Below, piece by piece: positions 36,261 to 45,897 of a DNA stretch of 64,000 bases. Position 1 is the first letter of the stretch. Every line of letters starts with the position of its first letter. The DNA is from Planctomycetota bacterium (GTDB lineage Bacteria > Planctomycetota > Planctomycetia > Planctomycetales > Planctomycetaceae). Under the pieces are notes generated by a model. The model worked only from the letters and a program-made list of their open reading frames with translations. It was not told where the DNA came from and did no database searches. The translations under genes and the position numbers were made by a program. The DNA is taken from the NCBI GenBank assembly GCA_023417655.1, contig JAEZFD010000013.1:1-64000 (forward strand), given 5' to 3'.

Positions 36261-37193
36261 TTACTTCTTGGCTGGCTTTGGATCCAGATTCGCATCGAGT
36301 TCTTCAGGAGTGATCGCTGATTGAACACCTTCGGCGGGAACCTGAGCGCCCGTCACCCAAACCAGCGCATTCAAGACAACCTTGCGATACTCATCATTCG
36401 CCCAGTTGTCGTGGAAGTGTCCCCCAGTGAAACCAAACCCGCGCCCCTCGTCAGGCCGCTCGACAGCCCACATCATTGCTTCGGATCGTCCCTGATTTTT
36501 CTGGATATGGGGATACGGTCCCTTAGGATAAACATAGGGACCGTTGCGGACGTCCATATCAGGCTCAGCCACGAGGATAGGAGTGAAGCGGGTTTGATCC
36601 ACAATGGCCACCTCGTTTCCTGGCAGATTGTTCAGGAACCGCATGTTGAAATACCATTCGTCCTTAATTTGAAACGGCTTCACCCCTGAAGTGATCGGGT
36701 GGTTGGGAAGCGATTTGAACTCAGGTTCCCAGATCGGATTGCATGAGAACATGTTCTCATAGTGACCACCGATCCATCGCAAGAACTCCGGGCCAGCCTC
36801 ATCCGGAACGATTTCCACTCCGAAGTGCATGCAGCCGACTCCGAACTTCTTTCGTTCGACGAGTTCATTGATCAACTTCAGTCGGCGACCATTCTCTTGA
36901 ACCAGTTCATGCCGCTTGCCGCCGTCCATGAAGAAGACTGTCGCATTCGCATTCTTGAGGATCGACTCGTCTTCCGGCCAGCCGTTCAACACGGTCTCGA
37001 CTTCGAGGCCGGGAACATCTTTCAGGCATTTCGCCAGCAACTGGACCCCGGCATTGAACTCATGCATTCGCGGCGGGTGAGACGGCTTTCCGGCTACCAG
37101 AACCAGACGCTTCGTGTCCTGTGCGATCACCGTCGAGGCCGTCAGGACGAGGAAGAAGGCTCCAAGAACAAGCCACTGACATCGCATGAGCAC
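36261..37193 (-). CDS. Secreted ThuA-domain protein
   Basis: The 310-aa protein has a signal peptide (residues 1-25, ending near VIAQ) and a ThuA-like domain, related to class I glutamine amidotransferases (trehalose utilization family). Matches are RLVLVAGKPSHPPRMHEFNAGVQLLAKCL, FFMDGGKRHEL, GVGCMHFGVE (the place of the nucleophile elbow), and a C-terminal GFGFTGGHFHDNWANDEYRKVVLNALVWVTG. In planctomycetes ThuA proteins often lie near genes for sugar breakdown, and this one probably acts outside the cytoplasm. The start is GTG 37193, because GGAG lies 7 bases before it (GGAGAAAGACT). An ATG six bases later would keep the signal peptide. Confidence 0.85.
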   Translation of the reverse strand: MLMRCQWLVLGAFFLVLTASTVIAQDTKRLVLVAGKPSHPPRMHEFNAGVQLLAKCLKDVPGLEVETVLNGWPEDESILKNANATVFFMDGGKRHELVQENGRRLKLINELVERKKFGVGCMHFGVEIVPDEAGPEFLRWIGGHYENMFSCNPIWEPEFKSLPNHPITSGVKPFQIKDEWYFNMRFLNNLPGNEVAIVDQTRFTPILVAEPDMDVRNGPYVYPKGPYPHIQKNQGRSEAMMWAVERPDEGRGFGFTGGHFHDNWANDEYRKVVLNALVWVTGAQVPAEGVQSAITPEELDANLDPKPAKK

Positions 37194-37456
37194 AGTCTTT
37201 CTCCCAAAGTGAGCAGCGGATCCGTCGCTGAGAAGGTCAATCAGAAGGTTTGAACTGCCCCGTCTTCGGAAGGACGATCAGGCAGTGAGAACTGGATCTC
37301 ACCAGATTTGCGCGCTCTTGTCGACCATGGAGCGGTCCGCCGACTTAATGACGATACCAAGTCCGTCTCTGAGGAAGAGACCGACTCTGCCGCACTCAAC
37401 TCGGTCGATGATCGCGGCAACTCACGGAAGCCGCGGTTGAACGGTTGAGTGAGGCG

Positions 37457-38353
37457 TTACGGTTTGGACAGCAGTGATTCCAAGGCTTGTGGCAGGACCG
37501 GATTCTTAAACTGAAATCCATGCTGCTCGGCCTGCTGGGGTAGAACGTAGGCACTCGAGAGAAGTAGTTCGCGGCCCATGCGTCCCATCAAAAGCCGGAT
37601 CGCCGCGCTCGGGACAGGCAGCATGGCCGGACGATGGACTGCTTTGGCAAGTTCCTGCGTAAACACACGATTTGTCACCGGAGAAGGCGAGACGGCATTC
37701 ACCGGACCGGAAATCTCGTCATCCGTCAGGCAGAACATGTACAGCGAGGCAAGATCGTCCAATGTGATCCAGCTCCAGTATTGCTGACCGGATCCGAGGG
37801 TTCCTCCGAGTCCACATCGAAAGGCCGGGAGCATCATGCGCAAGGCGCCTCCCTTACGGGAGAGGACCAGACCGGTTCGCAGATGTACAACCCGGGTCAG
37901 TGCTCTCACAGGATCGGCCGCCTGTTCCCAGTCCTGACAGACGTCACTCAGAAAGCCGAACCCCGGCTGACTCTTCTCCGTGAGAACCGTCTCGTCTCGG
38001 TGACCGTAGTACCCGACCGCCGAGGCGATGAGAAAGCACTTAGGGATCGGATCCATTCGCGATAACGCATCGCTGAGCACAGCCGTTGTTGTTACGCGGC
38101 TTTCATAGATTTCATCTTTCTTACGGTTCGTCCAGCGAAGACCGAACACGCTTTCCCCGGCAAGATGAATCAGGGCGTCGCAGCCCTTCAGAACGCTTGT
38201 GCTGAGCTTCCGGCCATTGGTCTGCCAGTTGCGCTCGTTCTGGTCACGCGGTTCACGTCTGACAAGTCGAGTGACTTCATGCCCGGCGGCTTCCAGCATC
38301 GGCACCAGCCGACGACCGACCAGTCCTGATGCACCCGTTACGAAGACATTCAT
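37457..38353 (-). CDS. TIGR01777-family epimerase-like protein
   Basis: The 298-aa protein is an extended short-chain dehydrogenase of the YfcH/TIGR01777 group. The N-terminal dinucleotide site is MNVFVTGASGLVGRRLVPML and the segment LIHLAGESVFGLRWT is diagnostic of the group. The C-terminal part (LPVPSAAIRLLMGRMGRELLLSSAYVLPQQAEQHGF) matches DUF1731. The substrate is unknown; related proteins accompany nucleotide-sugar or plastid functions. The start ATG 38353 is at the natural N terminus of the Rossmann strand. No operon partner is obvious. Confidence 0.9.
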   Translation of the reverse strand: MNVFVTGASGLVGRRLVPMLEAAGHEVTRLVRREPRDQNERNWQTNGRKLSTSVLKGCDALIHLAGESVFGLRWTNRKKDEIYESRVTTTAVLSDALSRMDPIPKCFLIASAVGYYGHRDETVLTEKSQPGFGFLSDVCQDWEQAADPVRALTRVVHLRTGLVLSRKGGALRMMLPAFRCGLGGTLGSGQQYWSWITLDDLASLYMFCLTDDEISGPVNAVSPSPVTNRVFTQELAKAVHRPAMLPVPSAAIRLLMGRMGRELLLSSAYVLPQQAEQHGFQFKNPVLPQALESLLSKP

Positions 38354-38524
38354 GCCGACTTGTGTCCCGCGGAGCCCCTGCGTCGTTAATGTTTTTCCTT
38401 CTTATACCGACTCGCATCGGAAAGGACACGCAGTTTCCCCTCAGTTTTCGGATTCCGCAGTGTGAATCTGCGCATCCATTTCGCTCGTGCGCGTGCTTCC
38501 GGATCCCTGAGAGCGGGCGTCACC

Positions 38525-41239
38525 CTATCGAGGACGAATCACCGGCCAAGCCCCAGCATCGGGTGTCGAAGGTGTTCCTGTTTGAACCGGGGCTGTCATG
38601 CCGGGGTTTGACGGCAGAACGGCATTACGCCCGTTCGCCTGAGGATTAGACTCGATGACACGATAGCTGGGAGGAATCTTGATGCCGTCGCCGAACTGCT
38701 GCTGGTTCGATTGGGGATTAGGCTGCTGATTCTGGGGAGCCTGATTCTGTGGCTGTTGCGGCGGTGCCTGCTGTTGATGTTGCGGGCCACCTACAGTCCC
38801 CTGCTGTCCGTAGGTATTCCGATAAGGCTCGGCGTCAACATAGCCGTTCTGTGGCGAATACATCTGCATTTCCTGCATTCGCCGCTCAGCGACCTGACGA
38901 TCCCGCTGATCCATGTACTGCTGGAAGTTCGTCGGCGGTGCATTCGTAGCCTGTGCCTGAATGACCTGGGGAGTCGGAACCGCTTGCGGTGCAGCAGGCC
39001 ATGGTTCAGGTCGCACTCCATCTGGCGTGATAGGCGCTGGATTTGGCTGGAAAGTTGGACCAGTGATCGACGGATGGAAGAACTGAGAACCGGCAGATGG
39101 TGAGACTGCGTTGTTGATTGGTCCGGTATTCCAGAGATCCTGGACAGGACGATTCGCCTGCTGACCTGCAGCCCAGCGCTGAGCTTCGACGCTCTTCATC
39201 GCATCCCAATGGTCCCTTGGGATGGAGCTGTTCATCATGGTCTGCTCATCATACCGCTCCGGGCTGTTGTACTGCTGCCGGTTATACATCGGTGCAATGA
39301 CGTCGGGACTTGGAACTCCTTGCGACCTCATCAGCGGAGGGTTCTGAGATTGAACTGGCTGGTAGCTCTGATTCAGATTCTGAACCGGACGCTGGTCCGG
39401 CATCTCGCGATACGGAGCGGGCACATTCATGGACTCATAGGACATTGATCCCGGCGGCTGAACAGGAGCCTGCATCGACATCGGGGTAACAGGCATCCCC
39501 ATGCCCATTCGTGCTGCCGTTCGGCTGGCTTCCTGATATGGATCAGCCTGACCTGCGGCTCGCGGATCCATTTGCCCCATGGGATTCACCCCCATCTGAG
39601 GATTCATTCCCGCCGGACGGTTCCCCAATTGAGGATTCATGCCCATTTGAGGCTGAGGACGACCGTTCATGCTGCCGCTGGCTTGTCCCTGTGGGAAACC
39701 GGGGCCATTCTGAGGATTTACACTCCCAGGTCCGCCTTGCGGAGCCGACCGTTGAGCCGCTTGCCCATAGGCATTCTGCAGCGGCTGTGAACCTGCTCCC
39801 TGCGATCCGGCTTGCGATCCGGCATAGGGGGGAGCTTGCTGAACTTGCGATTGCGGATACTGCGTCTGCAGCTGGGCTGCGGCAGGAAGGACCCTGTGAT
39901 CCACGCTCGCGTCAGCAGGAACCTGCTGATATGCCTGATTGACCGGCCGGTTCTCCGGTCGGTTCGGTGGAACCGGGACCCCACTCCAGGGCTGCAAACC
40001 CGGAGCACTCCCGTTGGCCTGCGACGCGTTTTGCGCAACCTGTCCGTGCTGGACGCGATTGTCGTATTCACCGTGAACCGGCAGACCTGCTTGAGGAGGG
40101 TCTGCATACTGCCCTTGGGCCAAGGATTGGTGTGAACCAGAGTGGGCACCTGGAGTCGATTCCAGTTCGGCTGACCGATCTGCATAACCCGGCGCTTCAT
40201 GCATCGGCATCATCGTCGCCGACATGGGCTGGTTTGCCCCCTGAGACCAGCCGGCTGCGTCACCGCCGGGGAGTCGGGAGAGCTTGCGATTCTGATCATC
40301 AAGGAGAATTGGGCCGTTCTCCGGGCGTGCCGAAGGTGCTCCCTGTTGATCAATTTGGGCGAGTCTCTGACGAAGTGCCTCTTCTGGGGCCAGTCGCTCC
40401 CCGGGGAACCCGGCATTGGGACGGCGGAGCTGACTCTGCATCTGCGCTCGCTGCTGCTCTTCGCGAAGTTTCTGCTGTTTCGACTGAATCTCGGCAATCA
40501 GCTTTTCCCCAGGATTCCTCGTCGGCAGGATGCGATCCATCAGCGACGACGATGCCACAGCAGGAGCATTCGCACTGGCATTCGGGGCAGGATCGGGGTT
40601 CGGAGCTGAGGAATTCTCAGCGAGCGATCGTTTCGCTTCTTCAGGCGACATCACCCGGGCATAGGTCGCCTGAGCGAGCTCGGTTTTGCCTTGTCTGGCA
40701 TAAGCGTGCGCGAGGTTTCGGATGGCATTCTGATTGCCGGGATTCGCCTGAATGGACATCAGGGAATAACGTTCGCTTTCGGCCAGCCGGTTCTGCAGCA
40801 GATATGAGTACCCAAGATTTGCCAGGACTGTGGAGTCACCTGGATTCTCTGCGAGCGCCTGCTGGTAGTGCCGTTCGGCATCAGGATAATTCTTCTCGAG
40901 ATCTGCCAGAATCGCTAGCCCATGATGAGCTTTGGCATCCATCGGCTGCTGAGCCAGAACGGCCTCGAAATGAGTACGAGCACTTTGTAGTCGGCGAGGA
41001 TCCTGATCACGGGACCATTGATCCAGTTCCGACTGCCCGGCCTGCAAAAGCTCTGCGGCCTTCTGCGGGCGGGATTGAGCGAGACCTTTTGAGGACGAGT
41101 CTGCGGGATGGGCGCGCTCAACTTCCTTCTCAGGAATGACAGATGGCTTGGCTGCCCAAGATGTCAGACGAGGTGTTGAACTGCAGCCGACGAAGGCTGT
41201 CGTGCAAAGCAGCAGACAGGTGGCTGTTCGGTTCTTCAT
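38525..41239 (-). CDS. TPR lipoprotein with Gln/Pro-rich extension
   Basis: The 904-aa product begins with a lipoprotein signal peptide (MKNRTATCLLLCTTAFVGC, lipobox FVGC, Cys19). Residues 60-190 form three or four tetratricopeptide repeats (AKAHHGLAILADLEKNYPDAERHYQQAL; STVLANLGYSYLLQNRLAESERY; NAIRNLAHAYARQGKTELAQATY), then a charged helix (EKLIAEIQSKQQKLREEQQRAQ). The remaining 600 residues are Gln, Pro, Asn, Met and Gly-rich and disordered, with GMNPQMG-like repeats near 470-550. The TPR block resembles the Flp/Tad pilus TPR lipoprotein family, but no pilus genes are nearby. The frame is open from 41515; ATG 41239 is chosen for the signal peptide. Confidence 0.8.
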   Translation of the reverse strand: MKNRTATCLLLCTTAFVGCSSTPRLTSWAAKPSVIPEKEVERAHPADSSSKGLAQSRPQKAAELLQAGQSELDQWSRDQDPRRLQSARTHFEAVLAQQPMDAKAHHGLAILADLEKNYPDAERHYQQALAENPGDSTVLANLGYSYLLQNRLAESERYSLMSIQANPGNQNAIRNLAHAYARQGKTELAQATYARVMSPEEAKRSLAENSSAPNPDPAPNASANAPAVASSSLMDRILPTRNPGEKLIAEIQSKQQKLREEQQRAQMQSQLRRPNAGFPGERLAPEEALRQRLAQIDQQGAPSARPENGPILLDDQNRKLSRLPGGDAAGWSQGANQPMSATMMPMHEAPGYADRSAELESTPGAHSGSHQSLAQGQYADPPQAGLPVHGEYDNRVQHGQVAQNASQANGSAPGLQPWSGVPVPPNRPENRPVNQAYQQVPADASVDHRVLPAAAQLQTQYPQSQVQQAPPYAGSQAGSQGAGSQPLQNAYGQAAQRSAPQGGPGSVNPQNGPGFPQGQASGSMNGRPQPQMGMNPQLGNRPAGMNPQMGVNPMGQMDPRAAGQADPYQEASRTAARMGMGMPVTPMSMQAPVQPPGSMSYESMNVPAPYREMPDQRPVQNLNQSYQPVQSQNPPLMRSQGVPSPDVIAPMYNRQQYNSPERYDEQTMMNSSIPRDHWDAMKSVEAQRWAAGQQANRPVQDLWNTGPINNAVSPSAGSQFFHPSITGPTFQPNPAPITPDGVRPEPWPAAPQAVPTPQVIQAQATNAPPTNFQQYMDQRDRQVAERRMQEMQMYSPQNGYVDAEPYRNTYGQQGTVGGPQHQQQAPPQQPQNQAPQNQQPNPQSNQQQFGDGIKIPPSYRVIESNPQANGRNAVLPSNPGMTAPVQTGTPSTPDAGAWPVIRPR

Positions 41240-41512
41240 GGGATGAACTTCGACATGCCCGACCACGCAATCACCCCGCACAGTGCCAACGACACCAGCG
41301 GTGCTCTTACATGAGTTTAATGTACGAGGGGAAATCTGGGAAAGGTGCGCAACGGAGGGGGACTTCCGTTTATGCAAAATGCTGGAATCAGTGAAGGGAA
41401 AGGGGTTTCCAGCAAATTCAGGAGATGCGCCGCGCGTTCTATCCCAACGAACTCCCGCTGTCCAGACGGGAAACCCACACCAGTGGCCGATCGGCAGTTT
41501 CTGCAGAAATGA

Positions 41513-41542
41513 CAAAACCCCGCTGCTCCGAGGAGGCGGGGT
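41513..41542 (-). terminator. Terminator after the GH57 gene
   Basis: A 7-bp GC-rich stem (ACCCCGC with GCGGGGT on the minus strand, 12-base loop) followed by TTTTG, 34 bases after the GH57 stop. Confidence 0.7.
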
Positions 41543-41575
41543 CTGTCGGAAGAGAACGAATTCGAACGGCCCCGA

Positions 41576-43759
41576 TCAGGCCTGCCACATCTGCATTTCG
41601 AAATCGTCTGAAGGGACCAGCAGATCCAGGGACCCCTCGCTGGGGATGCGTTCCTGCGCCTCTCCTGATCGAAACAGCTCAACTGCCATGTTGAGGCGCT
41701 GCCCGACCTTCACACCAAGTTCTTCGCACGGAACCGAGAGCTCAAAAATCTGATCGATCGCGAAGTCACCCTGACCGTCTGGGACAGCTTTGTCATCAAT
41801 CATGACGACAGGGGTCGACCCGCTGTCATCCAGCTTCACGCGGATTTCGACACCGTAAGGGTCGATGAATCGGAACCGAATCTCTTCGATTTCCCGAAGA
41901 TCGTTCCGGGCCTTGCCGGCGGTGTCCAGGCGAAGGACGAGATTCTCCGGAGTGAATCCGAAGTAAATATGCCGGATCAGGCTGTCCGTCACCATTGTCA
42001 TCGTGCCGCGCTCGCTGCCTGACTCGTAATGGCCGGCATTGAGCCATTCGAAATAGCTCCGCCGCCCATCAATTTTGGCTCGCAAAAACGACCGGGGGTT
42101 GGTGTGAATCTGGCGGCGTTCAGTACGAGCGACCGGTTTCAGGAGAATACCGGGGGGCTGTTCGCCCAATAGCTGATAGACGTTTCTCAGGTGGCGGCGG
42201 AACAGTTCATCGAACAGAGCATCCTGCGCAGAGTTATGGTCATCCCCATACCACCAGAACCAGTCGCTTCCTTCAGCGATCATCAGTTCATCCCAGGCAC
42301 GGCTGACAACCTCAGGCGAAAACCGGGAATTCTTTTCCGCTTTCAGCAGGAACTCCCGCGTCATGTGGACCAGATCCCAGGCGTCCCGATCGTCGCGGTG
42401 ACCGATCCAGATGTAGAAATCATGGTTGATCCAGCTGCCTGCAAAGAGACGGCTGATCTTATGTGCAGGCGGATGCGCGGCGAGATGGTCACGCACTCGA
42501 ACCGGATGAATATCTCGGTCGTGAGCTGCGTTCCGGTAGAGATTCCGCAGGAAGGCGACCCCGCCGTCCGGGTAATATTCCCAGCAGTTTTCTCCGTCGA
42601 GAATGATCGGGACGAGGGCTGGCTGATCGGTGTGATTGGAGACCACCCGACCAATTTCTTTAACTTTCCCCAGCAGATCATTCGCGGCCCAGAGGGGTTC
42701 ATTCCGCTGATAATGGAAGCCGATGAGGTCACTCAGACCATGATCGCGGAACAGGATCTGGAGATTCTTGCCATCCTGCTCCACACGCCAGGGGCGATAG
42801 AGCATTTCAGGCCGATTGACGAGACCGTTCCCATCCCGATGGACAAAGCCATCGGTCGAGTGCATTAGAATCTCTTCGTCGGTGGCGATCCACTGGATTC
42901 CGACATCAGCGATTGCTCCCAGAATTTCCTGAGAGACCGAACCTTCTGACGGCCACATCCCCGTCGGAGCGGTTCCAAAGAGTTCCTTGTGATAATCAAC
43001 CGCCCGCTTCAAATGCCGGGTGACGTCGTCCTTGTAACTCTGAGTGTACTTCGGTAGCGGACAACCGGGCATCGCTTCCCGCGCACTCTTTTTGTCCCAG
43101 AGCAACGGGAGAATCGGGTGATAAAAGGGAGTCGTCGTGATTTCCAGCTGTCCCCCGTCGGACAGTTTCTTGTGCAGCGGCACAACCTCTGCGACCAACT
43201 CCATCTGCTTCTCAAGCAGCCATGCCTTTTCCTCTTCCGTGTATCCGCGGCCCTTCTCACGGAATTGTCGGAGTTCGGTGTCCCGTTCGAAAACGAGGTC
43301 ATGAATCCAGGTCAGATTGTTCCAGACCTGAAGATCGCGAAGATCCTGCACATTAAAACGCGGGAGTGCCTCCTGTGCGCCATCCCGACCGAGTCCCCGT
43401 TTCTGATGCAGTTCAGAATAACGTGGATATGGACGAATCATCGTCCATTCATTCGCCATGAAAAAGTGGTCAAGCAGATACCAGGCGTCCTCCTGAGACA
43501 ACCCATCTGCTGGCATACGCGATACGTCCAGATGACGGTCGCTGCCCCCTTTGGTGTAACGCTCGATCTGCAGCAGCAGACTTGGAACCAGATTAATTGT
43601 GCAGCGAAACTCAGGGACTTCCTGAATGTGTAACGCCATGCCGACATAATCTTTGGTCGCATGCAGGCGCACCCAGGGCATCAGCGTTTCGCCGGTGACA
43701 TCGTCCGGATAATAAGGCTGATGCTGGTGCCAGAACAAAGCGAGGGAGACAGGCTGCAT
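41576..43759 (-). CDS. Glycoside hydrolase family 57 enzyme
   Basis: The 727-aa protein is a GH57 alpha-amylase, 4-alpha-glucanotransferase or branching-type enzyme. It begins with the family opening SLALFWHQHQPYY. The catalytic nucleophile lies in MWPSEGSVSQE and the acid/base in IATDEEIL. A C-terminal non-catalytic domain of about 200 residues ends near DDFEMQMWQA. The frame is open from 43819, but ATG 43759 matches the natural start. It lies 135 bases downstream of glgA on the same strand, so both probably act on alpha-1,4-glucan storage, with GH57 shaping or remobilising the chains. Its exact specificity cannot be read from the sequence. Confidence 0.9.
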   Translation of the reverse strand: MQPVSLALFWHQHQPYYPDDVTGETLMPWVRLHATKDYVGMALHIQEVPEFRCTINLVPSLLLQIERYTKGGSDRHLDVSRMPADGLSQEDAWYLLDHFFMANEWTMIRPYPRYSELHQKRGLGRDGAQEALPRFNVQDLRDLQVWNNLTWIHDLVFERDTELRQFREKGRGYTEEEKAWLLEKQMELVAEVVPLHKKLSDGGQLEITTTPFYHPILPLLWDKKSAREAMPGCPLPKYTQSYKDDVTRHLKRAVDYHKELFGTAPTGMWPSEGSVSQEILGAIADVGIQWIATDEEILMHSTDGFVHRDGNGLVNRPEMLYRPWRVEQDGKNLQILFRDHGLSDLIGFHYQRNEPLWAANDLLGKVKEIGRVVSNHTDQPALVPIILDGENCWEYYPDGGVAFLRNLYRNAAHDRDIHPVRVRDHLAAHPPAHKISRLFAGSWINHDFYIWIGHRDDRDAWDLVHMTREFLLKAEKNSRFSPEVVSRAWDELMIAEGSDWFWWYGDDHNSAQDALFDELFRRHLRNVYQLLGEQPPGILLKPVARTERRQIHTNPRSFLRAKIDGRRSYFEWLNAGHYESGSERGTMTMVTDSLIRHIYFGFTPENLVLRLDTAGKARNDLREIEEIRFRFIDPYGVEIRVKLDDSGSTPVVMIDDKAVPDGQGDFAIDQIFELSVPCEELGVKVGQRLNMAVELFRSGEAQERIPSEGSLDLLVPSDDFEMQMWQA

Positions 43760-43894
43760 AGCTAAAAAATCACCATTCGTAAGACAACATGTTCTGACAG
43801 GCCCTGTCGGGGAGCACACTGGCCTGATTGTCCGAATCCATTACTGAGACCAGATGAGGTTTCCATCTTTCAGAAGAACGGAAGCCCTCCGGAC

Positions 43895-45391
43895 CTATGC
43901 TTCTTCGTCCGATGGCAACACCGGCTCTGCGGCCCATTTCAATGCCTGCTCGTAAACTTTGACGTACTGAGCGGCACTGGCGTTCCATGATGCATCTCTG
44001 GCCATGCAGTTCTGCACCATCTGATCCCAGTCCTCGCGGTAATGGGTGTAAGTACCGAACGCTCTCCAGACCGCATCCAGAAAAGCCTCTTTGGTGTACT
44101 TATGGAAGACAAATCCGGTCGCCGTATTGCTGGCTTGGGCTTCCGGAGTTGCATCCGTGACAGAGTCAGCGAGGCCTCCCACGGCATGCACGATGGGAAG
44201 CGTTCCATAAATCTGGCTGTACTGCTGATTCAGCCCGCAGGGTTCAAATCGGCTGGGCATGAAGTAGGCGTCTGATCCGGCTTCGATCCGATGGGCGAGA
44301 CCTTCATTAAATCCGATTGTCGCCGCGACGCGCCCCGGATATCGCTGCTGCAATGTCCGGAGAGTTTCTTCGAAGTAACGGTCTCCTGTCCCCAGAAACG
44401 CCAGCTGCACGTCCGCTCTCAGAATCTCGTCTGCCTCTGCTGTGATGAGGTCCAATCCCTTTTGTTCCGTCAGTCGGGAGATCATTCCGATCAGGAAGGA
44501 ATGAGGACTGACCTCCAGCCCGAGTTCTTTCTGCAGCGCACTTTTGCAGGCGGCTTTCCCGGCGAGAACCGTCGTCGCGTCGTACTTCTGGGGCAACGCG
44601 GCGTCATGCTCGGGATTCCAGTCCTGCAGATCGACACCATTCAGAATCCCGACGAGTCGATCATGTCGGCTCCGCAGCAAACCGTCGAGACCATGTCCAT
44701 ATTCAGGACGACAGATCTCCTCGGCATACGTGGGACTGACGGTGGTAATCATGTCCGCCATCGAGATCCCGGTCTTCAACAGATTCAGATCACCAAAGTG
44801 TTCCATCTGCCGCCAGTTGAAATACGACTCAGGCAGACCGGTGAGCTCCATCTGCCAGGCGGCGAACTGGCCGTGAAAGGCCATGTTGTGAATTGTCAGG
44901 ACGGTGCCTGTATTAATGAAGCGGCCGCCAACTTCGCGTTCATTCCGGATCAGAGCGGGGATAAGTGCTGTCTGCCAGTCATTGCAATGGATGATGTGAG
45001 GCCGGGTAATCGACTGGGCAATCTCCATGACGGCACGACTGAAGAAGATGAACCGTTCCGCATTGTCAGGATAATCCTGCCCGTCTTCGGTGTAGAGATT
45101 ACGGCGATCATAGAACGTCGGCTGATCGATCATCAGCACTTCGACATTCGTGCCGGAGAGCAGTGATCGTCGCACAGTCGCCCGAACGGTCAACTGGCGC
45201 ATTTCCAGATTGACTAAGGCGACAGGTTCTCCCCGTTTCTGCTCTGGGATCAATCGCCGGTACAGCGGGATCACGAGGCTGACATCATGTCCCGCTGAAC
45301 TGAGAGCCTTCGCCAGTCCCGTCGCCACATCTGCCAGCCCACCGGTTTTGGCGTATGGCACCGCTTCAGAGCTCGCGAGCAGAATTCGCAT
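43895..45391 (-). CDS. glgA: Glycogen synthase (ADP-glucose type)
   Basis: The 498-aa enzyme transfers glucose from ADP-glucose to a growing alpha-1,4-glucan. It has the GT5 signatures KTGGLADV (residues 15-22, binding ADP-glucose), HCNDWQTALIPAL, VLTIHNMAFHG, GILNGVD, GMISRLTEQKGLDL and, near the C terminus, MPSRFEPCGLNQ with the acceptor-side Glu. Length is typical (about 480-500 aa). The GH57 gene follows on the same strand, which makes an alpha-glucan storage operon. No glgC is seen in the window. Confidence 0.95.
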   Translation of the reverse strand: MRILLASSEAVPYAKTGGLADVATGLAKALSSAGHDVSLVIPLYRRLIPEQKRGEPVALVNLEMRQLTVRATVRRSLLSGTNVEVLMIDQPTFYDRRNLYTEDGQDYPDNAERFIFFSRAVMEIAQSITRPHIIHCNDWQTALIPALIRNEREVGGRFINTGTVLTIHNMAFHGQFAAWQMELTGLPESYFNWRQMEHFGDLNLLKTGISMADMITTVSPTYAEEICRPEYGHGLDGLLRSRHDRLVGILNGVDLQDWNPEHDAALPQKYDATTVLAGKAACKSALQKELGLEVSPHSFLIGMISRLTEQKGLDLITAEADEILRADVQLAFLGTGDRYFEETLRTLQQRYPGRVAATIGFNEGLAHRIEAGSDAYFMPSRFEPCGLNQQYSQIYGTLPIVHAVGGLADSVTDATPEAQASNTATGFVFHKYTKEAFLDAVWRAFGTYTHYREDWDQMVQNCMARDASWNASAAQYVKVYEQALKWAAEPVLPSDEEA

Positions 45392-45897
45392 AGGTCAATC
45401 ACTTCTACAATCCGGATTCCTGAGGGGGACGACCTTGCGCCACACCGCTTTGGGCGAAGTTCCCTCTCTCACTGATCGGCACCGTCTGGCCCTGGGAAAG
45501 ACTCAAATTCCTCCTGAATGTTCCCCTCTTCCTCGCAACCGAAATGGATTTACGCGGTGACCTCGGGAATCACACTGGGAAACTTGCGTCAACCCTAGCG
45601 GATGAGCCTGCGCAAGCCAATCGCGAAACTCCGAAAATGAACTCTCATCGTCCGAGTTCATGAGCTGAAGCCCGCCGACAACTGTTTCGACGCGACGCAT
45701 CATCCGAGAGTGCAACACGACCAGAATGATAACAGACTGGCATTTTTTGATTCGTCAACAACAATCAGTTGAGACAGGTCGCCACCACCGGTCTGGTTCT
45801 CCGAGAATTCGAATACAACCGGGTGTCGACCTTCCGAAACGCGGCGTCGCCTCACTCCCTGCACTTCTTCCCTCTGCCGAAATTGTCATCCGTCACT
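45392..45897. other. Divergent intergenic region
   Basis: About 500 bases between glgA (minus) and the beta-RFAP synthase gene (plus). ORFs at 45503-45718 (minus) and 45726-46007 (plus) are weak frames with no motifs. Promoters are expected here but were not identified. Confidence 0.45.

Noticed and set aside
39967..41139. A 390-codon plus-strand frame
   Set aside because: Antisense to the TPR lipoprotein; no motif or ribosome site.
44291..45166. A 291-codon plus-strand frame
   Set aside because: Antisense to glgA, whose catalytic motifs are clear.
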